From Flavobacteriales bacterium (GTDB lineage Bacteria; Bacteroidota; Bacteroidia; Flavobacteriales; UBA7430), in NCBI GenBank assembly GCA_022425195.1, contig JAKMFX010000011.1:1-64000 (forward strand): a DNA stretch of 64,000 nt, written 5' to 3'. A program made the position numbers and the translations under genes. The notes beneath the pieces are model-generated. The model saw nothing but the letters and a program-made list of their open reading frames with translations. It was not told the origin of the DNA and made no database searches. Within the stretch, counting starts at the first letter, position 1. The number at the start of each line of letters is the position of its first letter. This document shows positions 7,993 to 15,635 of this stretch, one piece after another.

Positions 7993-8782
7993 GGATCGCA
8001 AAAATAATTGGTCTGCTCGGAGCAGCGTCAGAAACAAAAGCTGGGATTTGAATCGTCAATAAATAATGACCATCTTGAATCTGATTGTGCACATAAATCA
8101 TTTCTGTGATGGTTTTGTGTTTGGTGTTTGGGTTGAATTTCTTGTTCTCAGTATCCCAAAAAGTGTTGTGAGCAGATAAGATACCTTCATCTAATAAGCG
8201 ATCTACAGATGGGACGTCCACTAGCAAATGTTTTACGCCTCGATCTTTGAGATACTCCATGGCATCTATTGTGAAAAATGGGGAACCATTTTCAAGATAA
8301 TTTTGTGTCTTTTTTTCGGATGTGTTGGGGAGCGTTCGCACCACTAAAGCTTCCAAAAATTCGTCAGGCACTTCATCTAGTTTTTCTGACAATTGGGCTC
8401 TTGTGATGAGCAGGTCATCCTCATGCAATTCAGGAACGTATTTTTCGCTTGTTTTTTGCACAGTTACAGATACCAAATGAGCGGGTATCATCAGGTCTTT
8501 CAGAGAGGATAAGATATCAATTCGCTCTTTTGTGATGTGTCCGATGCACTCGGTATGCGTTCCATTACAATGAGGTGTGATATGATAAGTCTCAAAATTA
8601 CAAACGCCTCCTTTTCGAGTATCTCCGATAAAATTCTCATCTGAATAGGGTTCGGAGGAAGCTTTTTGTACCCCATAGGTGTTGGGCTGCTCGCCATCAA
8701 ACCTCAGAGGTATTGAGAGGTCACTCCCCTTCGAAAAGTCAACGCGATATACCGTGTTATTTATGGTGATTTCTGCCTTCAT
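7982..8782 (-). CDS. Cyclase-family hydrolase, probable kynurenine formamidase
   Basis: A 266-residue metal-dependent hydrolase of the cyclase (KynB) family. The zinc motif reads HCNGTHTECIGH, with His71, His76, Glu78 and His82; typical KynB has HxGTHxDxPxH, so there is one extra residue after the first His and Glu instead of Asp. KynB hydrolyses N-formylkynurenine to kynurenine and formate. No other formamidase lies in the cluster, and the gene sits between ACMS decarboxylase and kynureninase with zero spacing on one side. The formamidase role is therefore inferred mainly from context; other cyclase-family substrates remain possible. Confidence 0.8.
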   Translation of the reverse strand: MKAEITINNTVYRVDFSKGSDLSIPLRFDGEQPNTYGVQKASSEPYSDENFIGDTRKGGVCNFETYHITPHCNGTHTECIGHITKERIDILSSLKDLMIPAHLVSVTVQKTSEKYVPELHEDDLLITRAQLSEKLDEVPDEFLEALVVRTLPNTSEKKTQNYLENGSPFFTIDAMEYLKDRGVKHLLVDVPSVDRLLDEGILSAHNTFWDTENKKFNPNTKHKTITEMIYVHNQIQDGHYLLTIQIPAFVSDAAPSRPIIFAIHER

Positions 8783-9799
8783 TTATAGGAAGTCCGATTT
8801 TTTCATATTGAGCCAATTGAGCCCATTTTCTGAGAGTAGTTTTTCCTTTACTCTGTTTTCAAAGGGCATGCTATGAATCATTTTTCCGGGTTCTAATTCA
8901 CCTAGAGGAAAGGGGTAGTCAGACCCCATTGCAACTTTGTCTTCTCCCACCAAATCAAGAGTGTAGTCCAACATTTTAGGATCATGAACGATACTGTCTA
9001 ACCAAAACTTACCTAAGTAATCTTTTGGGTTGATGTTGTTGTCCACGGCCACTAAATCAGGTCGAACGTGAAAACCATGTTCAATTCTCCCTATGGTGGC
9101 CGGAAATGATCCACCTCCGTGAGCAAAAGCCACTCTCAAGTTCGGAAATTTTTCGAATACTCCACTAAAAATCATGGAACATATGGCAAGAGACGTCTCC
9201 ATAGGCATTCCCACCAACCATGACAACCAATATTTATCCATTTTTTCTTTAGCCATCCACCACCATGGGTGAACAAAAAGTGACATATCAAGGGCTTCAC
9301 ATGCTTCATAAACTGGGAAAAACATGGGGTCGCTTAGGTTGCGGTCGTTGATGTGTGAGCCAATCTGAACGCCTTTCATGCCTATGGCTTTACATCGCTC
9401 CAATTCTTTTATGGCAAGGTCAGGGTCTTGCATAGGAATATTCCCTAGCCCCACAAACCTTTTTGGAGATTGGTCAACCACTTTAATTAGATCGTCGTTA
9501 ATGAATTTGGAAATTTCAAGACCGTCTTTGGGATTTGTCCAATAGGAAAACATTACCGGTACAGTGGACAATACTTGTACGTCAACTTGATGGCGATCGC
9601 ACTCATCAATCCTTGCTTTACCATCCCAGCAGTTGGATTCCACCTCTCTAAAGAATTGATAATTCATCATCATTTTTGCACAACAAGGCTTGTGATGCTC
9701 CAATTGAATAAATTCTCCATAACCAAACTTTTTGGCAAAATTTGGGATTTCTTTGGGTAAAATATGGGTGTGTATGTCTACCGTAAATTGTTTTTTCAT
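8783..9799 (-). CDS. nbaD: 2-amino-3-carboxymuconate-6-semialdehyde decarboxylase
   Basis: A 338-residue amidohydrolase-superfamily decarboxylase (ACMSD). It converts the unstable ring-opening product of 3-hydroxyanthranilate to 2-aminomuconate semialdehyde, steering it away from quinolinate. Zinc ligands are visible: His10 and His12 in VDIHTHILP, His177 in FVHPWWW, His227 in FAHGGGS and Asp294 in GSDYPFPLGE. The length fits the family. Its stop codon is followed directly by the ATG of the cyclase gene (0 bases), and it lies six bases after the dioxygenase gene that makes its substrate. Confidence 0.95.
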   Translation of the reverse strand: MKKQFTVDIHTHILPKEIPNFAKKFGYGEFIQLEHHKPCCAKMMMNYQFFREVESNCWDGKARIDECDRHQVDVQVLSTVPVMFSYWTNPKDGLEISKFINDDLIKVVDQSPKRFVGLGNIPMQDPDLAIKELERCKAIGMKGVQIGSHINDRNLSDPMFFPVYEACEALDMSLFVHPWWWMAKEKMDKYWLSWLVGMPMETSLAICSMIFSGVFEKFPNLRVAFAHGGGSFPATIGRIEHGFHVRPDLVAVDNNINPKDYLGKFWLDSIVHDPKMLDYTLDLVGEDKVAMGSDYPFPLGELEPGKMIHSMPFENRVKEKLLSENGLNWLNMKKSDFL

Positions 9800-9805
9800 T
9801 CCTAG

Positions 9806-10333
9806 CTATACAAATCTTTGATCGATTTCTATCTTTGTTCCACATTGACTGCATGTCCTGAGTTCTTCAGAGCCATAAAATTCTTTAAAACGGGGTTGAA
9901 AATCTTTTTCAACATTATTTAATTTGAATGTGGTGCTGTGCAGCTGATGATTGCAGTTTTCGCAGTACCATTGAAGACCGTCTTTTTCTCCATGCTTCCT
10001 TTTCACTTCAATAACCAAGCCAACACTATCTGCAGGACGGATAGGGGAGTGTGGTACTTTTGCGGGTAATAAAAAGATTTCTCCTTCTTTGATGGGAATG
10101 TCTACCGCTTTTCCCTCTTCTTGGATTTTAAGGGTGATGTCTCCTTTTATCTGATAAAAAAACTCTTCCGTTTCATTGTAATGATAGTCTTTTCTTTGGT
10201 TCGGTCCACCCACCACCATAATAATCAGGTCTCCAGATTCAGTGTAGACACATTTGTTTCCTACGGGCGGTTTCAAGAATTCTTGATGGTCTTTAATCCA
10301 TTGTTGGAAGTTGAAGGGTTTTCTAATAGGCAT
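9806..10333 (-). CDS. nbaC: 3-hydroxyanthranilate 3,4-dioxygenase
   Basis: A 175-residue cupin dioxygenase that opens the ring of 3-hydroxyanthranilate with O2 to give ACMS. Iron ligands are His51 and Glu57 in DYHYNETEEFF and His95 in KVPHSP. The C-terminal rubredoxin-like second metal site found in bacterial enzymes is present as two CxxC pairs (Cys124/127 and Cys161/164). The length is typical. It lies between the RidA-type gene (11 bases) and ACMS decarboxylase (6 bases). Confidence 0.96.
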   Translation of the reverse strand: MPIRKPFNFQQWIKDHQEFLKPPVGNKCVYTESGDLIIMVVGGPNQRKDYHYNETEEFFYQIKGDITLKIQEEGKAVDIPIKEGEIFLLPAKVPHSPIRPADSVGLVIEVKRKHGEKDGLQWYCENCNHQLHSTTFKLNNVEKDFQPRFKEFYGSEELRTCSQCGTKIEIDQRFV

Positions 10334-10344
10334 AATGTCTTCGT

Positions 10345-10755
10345 TTATAATGATGCAATCACTTTCAATTCAATGGCAATCGGTGTGGGTAGGCAATTGA
10401 CCTCTACGGTGGTTCTGCAGGGTTGATTGTCCTTGAAATAGTTTGCGTAAATTTTATTGTAGGTTTTAAAGTCGTCTTTCATATTGGTGAGAAAGACGGT
10501 AACATCGATGATTTTGTCCCATGAGGAACCTGAATCTTCTAGTATATATTTGATGTTTTTAAATACGGAATGGCACTGTTGTTCAATGTCGTAAGAGAGG
10601 ATGTCTCCTTCATCATTTAGAGTGACTCCTGGGATTTCTTTTGTTCCTGCGACTCTTGGTCCCACACCCGAAAGAAACAATAGATTGCCATGTCTCCGAG
10701 CGTGAGGATATATTCCTACGGCTTGAGGGGCTCTTTTGCTATTGTATTTTTCCAT
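10345..10755 (-). CDS. nbaF: RidA-family protein, probable 2-aminomuconate deaminase
   Basis: A 136-residue YjgF/YER057c/UK114 (RidA) protein. It has the family core FLSGVGPR, a central helix region and CRTTVEVNCLPTPIAIELKVIA, whose Arg and acidic residues line the active site at subunit interfaces. RidA relatives in 2-nitrobenzoate and 2-aminophenol pathways are 2-aminomuconate deaminases giving 4-oxalocrotonate. The genes on both sides act on the preceding intermediates, so this role is likely. I use ATG 10755; an upstream ATG at 10782 would overlap the dehydrogenase gene. A general imine-deaminase role is the alternative. Confidence 0.85.
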   Translation of the reverse strand: MEKYNSKRAPQAVGIYPHARRHGNLLFLSGVGPRVAGTKEIPGVTLNDEGDILSYDIEQQCHSVFKNIKYILEDSGSSWDKIIDVTVFLTNMKDDFKTYNKIYANYFKDNQPCRTTVEVNCLPTPIAIELKVIASL

Positions 10756-10766
10756 TGTCAAAACAT

Positions 10767-12209
10767 TTAAATTTTCAGGCAAACATTTTTGGGCTCGGTG
10801 AAAAATTGAAGTGATTTAAATCCACCCTCTCTTCCCAAACCGGATTGCTTCATGCCTCCGAAAGGAATGCGAAGATCTCGTAATATCCATGTGTTAATCC
10901 AAACGATTCCGGCATCAATAGCAGCAGCAACGCGATGGCCACGGCTTATATTTTCAGTAAAGATACTTGCCGAGAGACCGTATTTTGTTGCGTTTGCCAT
11001 TTCAATAACTTCTCCTTCAGTTTCAAAAGGAATTAAGCTGACTACTGGGCCAAAAATCTCTTGCTGATTGATGGAGCAATCATTGGAAAGTCCTTCAATC
11101 ACAGTGGGTTGAAGGAAGTAACCCTTTTTGAGTTCTCCCCCAAGGATTTCTCGTTCCCCACCGATGAGTATTTGTCCTCCTAATTTTTTAGCTTCTTCAA
11201 TCTTTCCAAGGACCTTTTTCATGTGCGATTCAGAGACCATGGCCCCCAAATCAGTTTCAGGAGCCTTAGGATCCCCGACTTTAAGTTTAGAAACTTCGGT
11301 GAGTAGCGCCGCTTTAAATTTTGAGTAGATTTCCTTTTGTACAAAGAGTCTAGATCCACAAAGGCAGATTTGCCCTTGATTTGAAAATGCAGCCTTTACA
11401 GACATCTCTATGGCTTGGTCGAAGTTTGCATCTGCAAATATGATGTTTGGGTTTTTACCTCCCAGTTCTAAAGAGGTCTTCTTGAACATAGGAGCTGTAA
11501 GTCCAGCGATGTGTTTACCCGTTTCAGTCCCTCCGGTAAAAGAAATGATCGGTGTATCTACATGTGTGGTCAGCGGGTCACCTACTTTTGATCCGTATCC
11601 ATGTACAATGTTCAAGACGCCTTTTGGGAATCCTACTTCTATACAGATTTTACTCAGCAAAAAGGCGGTCATAGGGGTCACTTCAGAGGGTTTTGCAACC
11701 ACTGTGTTTCCTGTTGCAAGGGCAGGTGCAATTTTCCATGTAAGTAGGTATAGGGGTAAGTTCCAAGGTGAAATACAAGCGGCTACACCTATGGCTTGAC
11801 GCGAGGTATAATTGATGGCTTCGCCATCCATTTCATGAAGTTCGGAGTGGTCGTGTAAAATGGCGGTAGCAAAAAAACGTAGGTTTGCTGAAGCCCTTGG
11901 GATGTCTACCTTTCTGGCCTGAGACTCCGTCTTACCATTGTCTTTACTTTCGGCTCGTATGAATTCTTCAGAACGCTTTTCGATGGCATCAGCCAGTTTC
12001 ATAAGAAGCTTAGAGCGCTCATGTTTAGAGGTCTTACTCCAAGATTTGAAGGCTTCTTTGGCAGCGGCAACGGCTTTATCAATGTCGGTTTTATCACTGT
12101 CAGGGACCCATGAATAAGCGCTACCGTTTGAGGGATTGTAATTTTCAAAGTACTCCCCATTACTAGGTTTTAGTAATTCTCCGTTTATGTAATTTAATAT
12201 TTTCTCCAT
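10767..12209 (-). CDS. nbaE: Aldehyde dehydrogenase, probable 2-aminomuconate-6-semialdehyde dehydrogenase
   Basis: A 480-residue NAD-dependent aldehyde dehydrogenase. It has the cofactor motif SFTGGTETG (223-231), general base Glu248 in LELGG, and catalytic Cys282 in FSNQGQIC. It resembles the AmnC/NbaE and ALDH8A1 branch that oxidises 2-aminomuconate semialdehyde to 2-aminomuconate. The position between the SDR and the RidA-type deaminase supports this. Its ATG follows the stop of the SDR gene with no intervening base. Confidence 0.92.
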   Translation of the reverse strand: MEKILNYINGELLKPSNGEYFENYNPSNGSAYSWVPDSDKTDIDKAVAAAKEAFKSWSKTSKHERSKLLMKLADAIEKRSEEFIRAESKDNGKTESQARKVDIPRASANLRFFATAILHDHSELHEMDGEAINYTSRQAIGVAACISPWNLPLYLLTWKIAPALATGNTVVAKPSEVTPMTAFLLSKICIEVGFPKGVLNIVHGYGSKVGDPLTTHVDTPIISFTGGTETGKHIAGLTAPMFKKTSLELGGKNPNIIFADANFDQAIEMSVKAAFSNQGQICLCGSRLFVQKEIYSKFKAALLTEVSKLKVGDPKAPETDLGAMVSESHMKKVLGKIEEAKKLGGQILIGGEREILGGELKKGYFLQPTVIEGLSNDCSINQQEIFGPVVSLIPFETEGEVIEMANATKYGLSASIFTENISRGHRVAAAIDAGIVWINTWILRDLRIPFGGMKQSGLGREGGFKSLQFFTEPKNVCLKI

Positions 12210-12989
12210 TTATAAACATCCCGTTCTACCTCCATCTACAGGAAGGTTAATTCCATTTATATAAGCAGCAGCAGGGGAGCATAAAAAGGCGACTGCATTT
12301 GCCGTTTCTGAAGCTTCCCCAAATCGTTTAGCTGGAATGGTTGACTTCATGTTTTCAATTACATCTTGTTCCGTTAGGGATTCTTTTTGTGCTTTTGAAG
12401 TAATGAGTGATTTTAATCGGGGGGTGTCTGTAAAGCCAGGGAGAATATTATTGACGGTGATTCCGAACGGGCCTAATTCTAGAGAGAGCGTTTTGGCCCA
12501 ATTGGCAACAGCCGCCCTTATGGTGTTGGAGACTCCTAGGCCCGGTATCGGGGATTTTACGGAGGTGGATATGATGTTTACGATGCGGCCATAACCCTCT
12601 TCTTTCATTCCAGATATGACCTTTTTAACGAGAATCTGATTGCAAACGACGTGCATCTTAAATCCTTCTTCAAAGGCTTTTGAGTCCGCTTCTGTTATGG
12701 CACCGGCGGCTGGACCTCCGGTGTTGTTCACTAAGATGTGAATTTTATCGTCGAGGGTCTGTATCTTTTCTTCTAACTGCTTTGTGTTTTTAAAGTCTAC
12801 AGTTAAATAGGAATGTTTCTGGCCGGAGGAGGTATCTAAGAGAGACAACACCTTTTTTAGCTTCTCTTCATTTCTGGAGATGAGCGTGATGTTGGCTCCG
12901 AGTTTCGCAAGTTCAAGGGCACAGGCTTTACCTATGCCCTCGGTGCTACCACATACGATTGCATTCTTAGTATTTAATCCTATTTCCAT
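12210..12989 (-). CDS. Atypical SDR protein with altered catalytic residues, in kynurenine cluster
   Basis: A 259-residue Rossmann protein of the BKR-like branch of SDRs that lacks the usual catalytic tetrad. The glycine motif is CGSTEGIG (13-20) instead of TGxxxGIG, and NNAG is NNTGG (88-92). Where YxxxK is expected, the sequence reads SNTIR, with Ser154 for Tyr and Arg158 for Lys; Ser141/Thr142 remain upstream. The C-terminus (INLPVDGG) is standard. The reaction is unknown. It overlaps the tryptophan dioxygenase gene by 10 bases and abuts the semialdehyde dehydrogenase gene, so a role in tryptophan breakdown is very likely, although no classical step is left for it. Confidence 0.8.
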   Translation of the reverse strand: MEIGLNTKNAIVCGSTEGIGKACALELAKLGANITLISRNEEKLKKVLSLLDTSSGQKHSYLTVDFKNTKQLEEKIQTLDDKIHILVNNTGGPAAGAITEADSKAFEEGFKMHVVCNQILVKKVISGMKEEGYGRIVNIISTSVKSPIPGLGVSNTIRAAVANWAKTLSLELGPFGITVNNILPGFTDTPRLKSLITSKAQKESLTEQDVIENMKSTIPAKRFGEASETANAVAFLCSPAAAYINGINLPVDGGRTGCL

Positions 12990-14080
12990 TTATCGGTAAA
13001 GTTAAAACCTAATTGCTCTCGGACCTTTTTTGGTAATTCGGGTGCATATGATCTAGAAATCATAAGTGTAGATATATTGGCGATATCGGTAAATAATTTG
13101 TGTTGATCAACTGTTTTCTTGAGATAACCTTGACCGGATGAACCTCCAGTTCCTATTTTCTGCCCCAGTGTTTTTTCTACCATTTGAACATGTCGGAATC
13201 TCCAAGTAGCTATTTGATGATCAAGTTCTACAAGGTTTTTCAAAAACTTAGAGGGTAGGTGAAGTATAGGCTGTTCTCTGTACAAATTAATTAACAAAGC
13301 AGATAGAGTTGCCTTGTAGGAAAGAGAAGTCTCAGCATTGTCGAAGGCTTTTTGATGTACCCTTTCGTCAAAGACACGCTCAAAATATATTCTATTCTCT
13401 TCAATCATCCGAATTCTAAGGGCTTTGTCCTGCTCAGAGAGTAGCGGTGATTCCTTTATACTCAGGCACTCTTTGTTCATCATTTCATTGACTACCGTTT
13501 CGTATTTGTCAACAAAATCAAATCCTTCCATTTTTAAGAAAGGGATACGCTCTAGCCATTTTTCAACGAGCTTGAACAGAGAATCACTGTCTTCTAAGCT
13601 TAGAATTTCTTTCTTTTTGGCCCCCTCAAATTCATTGTGATAGGGGCAACCTCCTAGTTGATGACGGTCTTTTATTTTAAGTCCAAGCATCAATTCAAGC
13701 TTTCTGAATTGATGGGATTGGAATCCAGAAGCAGGGGATAGGTGGTGTCTAAAATCTAAAAAGTCAGCGGAGGTCATGGTTTCCAAAACATCAATTTGTT
13801 GGACCAAAACTTTTAAAATTTTATTGACGCGCTCAATTCTTGAAACGATGACACCAATGGTGTCTTCATTAATTTTTTCTTCCTTAAAAAGGTCCATGAT
13901 AGACTCTATTTCATGTATGATTTGTTTGAACCATAATTCATAGGTCTGGTGTATGATGATGAAAAACATCTCATCATGAGCAGCTTCTTTTCCATCACCA
14001 CTTATTGGATGTTGTGCATTGAGGATTTTGTCAAGCTCCAAATAGTTGATGTAGTGAACGGATGGATTTTTTTCTGACAT
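12980..14080 (-). CDS. kynA: Tryptophan 2,3-dioxygenase
   Basis: A 366-residue haem dioxygenase that converts L-tryptophan to N-formylkynurenine. It has the substrate-pocket segment HDEMFFIIIHQTYELWFKQ (residues about 35-53), the proximal haem histidine region WRFRHVQMVEKTLG, and the signature GTGGSSG near residue 310. It is longer than the Proteobacterial enzyme (about 280) and close to the eukaryotic-like length usual in Bacteroidota. The start is ATG 14080; the frame can be extended only through TTG at 14086. It is the first gene of the nine-gene cluster; a weak -7-like TTAGTTTG lies a few bases upstream. Confidence 0.96.
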   Translation of the reverse strand: MSEKNPSVHYINYLELDKILNAQHPISGDGKEAAHDEMFFIIIHQTYELWFKQIIHEIESIMDLFKEEKINEDTIGVIVSRIERVNKILKVLVQQIDVLETMTSADFLDFRHHLSPASGFQSHQFRKLELMLGLKIKDRHQLGGCPYHNEFEGAKKKEILSLEDSDSLFKLVEKWLERIPFLKMEGFDFVDKYETVVNEMMNKECLSIKESPLLSEQDKALRIRMIEENRIYFERVFDERVHQKAFDNAETSLSYKATLSALLINLYREQPILHLPSKFLKNLVELDHQIATWRFRHVQMVEKTLGQKIGTGGSSGQGYLKKTVDQHKLFTDIANISTLMISRSYAPELPKKVREQLGFNFTDKWK

Positions 14081-14305
14081 CAGCAAACTAATTTTAAAGT
14101 AAAAGTAAAGTTATTTTTAATTATACGGTCTGCTATCTAAAATAAAACGGCTGACGATTTCATATTAACATTTGAAAAGATGTGAGCAAGTTATCTATAA
14201 TTGTGATGACTACCCGTTTTTTACATGTTTTTTTATGCAATAAAACAGGATTTAAAGTGCCGAATTTCTTGCACTATTTTCTTTTTTATTCTCCTAACAA
14301 TATTC

Positions 14306-14313
14306 TACTTTTG
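14306..14313 (+). promoter_or_regulatory. -7 promoter element of sucC
   Basis: TACTTTTG matches TAnnTTTG exactly, 24 bases before the sucC ATG, giving a 5' UTR near 20 bases. A T-rich block lies 19 bases upstream where the -33 element is expected, but there is no TTG. Confidence 0.6.
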
Positions 14314-14337
14314 CAACTCAATTTATAAGAAAGAATA

Positions 14338-15528
14338 ATGAATTTACACGAATACCAAGGTAAAGAGATACTCAACAGTTACGGAGTAGGAATTCAGCGA
14401 GGAAAAGTTGCTTCAACTCCTGAAGAAGCTGTTCAAGCAGCCAAAGAACTAACGGAAGAAACCGGAACCGGTTGGCACGTTATCAAGGCTCAAGTACACG
14501 CAGGTGGACGTGGTAAAGGTGGTGGTGTAAAGTTGGCTAAAAGTTTAGAAGAGCTACAATCTCACGCTGAAAATATCTTGGGAATGCAGTTGGTAACTCC
14601 ACAGACGAGTGCTGAAGGGAAAACTGTTCATCAAGTATTGATTGCCGAAGATGTGTATTACCCAGGTGAATCTGAAACCAGTGAGATATACATGTCGGTA
14701 CTCTTAAACAGAGCTTCGGGAAGAAATATGATTATGTATTCTACCGAGGGAGGCATGGACATTGAAGAAGTGGCTGAGAAAACACCTCATTTAATTTTTA
14801 CAGAAGAGATTGATCCAGCAACAGGCTTATTGCCTTTTCAGTGTCGTAAAGTAGCCTTTAACCTAGGGCTAGAGGGTAAAGCATTTAAGGAAATGACCAA
14901 GTTTGTTGCTTGTTTGTACAAGGCTTACGATGGTGCTGATGCTTCGCTTTTTGAAATCAATCCGGTGTTAAAAACATCAGATGATAAAATTATTGCTGTT
15001 GATGCCAAAGTATCCATAGACGATAATGCACTATATCGTCACAAGGACTATGCAGAGATGCGCGATGTTCGTGAAGAAGATGCTGCTGAGGTTGAAGCAG
15101 GAGAGTACGGCTTAAACTATGTGAAGTTGGATGGTAATGTAGGGTGTATGGTGAATGGTGCAGGTTTGGCCATGGCAACTATGGATATCATTAAGCATGC
15201 TGGTGGTAATCCTGCCAACTTTTTAGATGTAGGTGGGACTGCTGATGCAGCTCGTGTAGAACAAGCTTTTAGAATCATTTTAAAAGACGAAAATGTAAAA
15301 GCCCTATTGGTTAATATCTTTGGAGGGATTGTTCGTTGTGATCGCGTTGCTCAAGGTGTTGTTGACGCTTATAAAAATATTGGTGAGATTAACGTTCCTC
15401 TTATTGTGCGTTTACAAGGTACCAATGCGGCCGAGGCAAAGAAGTTAATTGACGAAAGTGGATTGGAAGTTCATTCTGTGATTCAGCTTCAAGAAGCTGC
15501 CGATAAGGTTGCTGAAGTATTGGCTTAG
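14338..15528 (+). CDS. sucC: Succinyl-CoA synthetase beta subunit (ADP-forming)
   Basis: A 396-residue ATP-grasp protein, beginning MNLHEYQGKEIL as SucC does. It forms the nucleotide-binding half of succinyl-CoA synthetase (TCA cycle). The ATP-grasp segment includes VKAQVHAGGRGKGGGVK-type residues (about 45-70), and the C-terminal CoA-ligase half carries FLDVGGTA and NIFGGIVRCD. The partner sucD is not adjacent, as is common in Bacteroidota. It stands as a single-gene unit with its own promoter and a strong terminator. Confidence 0.97.
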   Translation: MNLHEYQGKEILNSYGVGIQRGKVASTPEEAVQAAKELTEETGTGWHVIKAQVHAGGRGKGGGVKLAKSLEELQSHAENILGMQLVTPQTSAEGKTVHQVLIAEDVYYPGESETSEIYMSVLLNRASGRNMIMYSTEGGMDIEEVAEKTPHLIFTEEIDPATGLLPFQCRKVAFNLGLEGKAFKEMTKFVACLYKAYDGADASLFEINPVLKTSDDKIIAVDAKVSIDDNALYRHKDYAEMRDVREEDAAEVEAGEYGLNYVKLDGNVGCMVNGAGLAMATMDIIKHAGGNPANFLDVGGTADAARVEQAFRIILKDENVKALLVNIFGGIVRCDRVAQGVVDAYKNIGEINVPLIVRLQGTNAAEAKKLIDESGLEVHSVIQLQEAADKVAEVLA

Positions 15529-15548
15529 GAACCCATTTTGAAATAGAT

Positions 15549-15576
15549 AAGGAGTCGCAAGACTCCTTTTTTTTTG
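15549..15576 (+). terminator. Rho-independent terminator after sucC
   Basis: Stem AAGGAGTC / GACTCCTT with loop GCAA is followed by nine T residues, 20 bases after the sucC stop. Confidence 0.9.
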
Positions 15577-15635
15577 TCAAAAACCTACCTCAGGGATGGC
15601 TCAAAAATTTGTATTTTGCGTAGCTAATGTTATCG

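Noticed and set aside
11410..11799. 129-codon plus-strand open frame
   Set aside because: It is antisense to the aldehyde dehydrogenase catalytic core; a shadow of codon bias.
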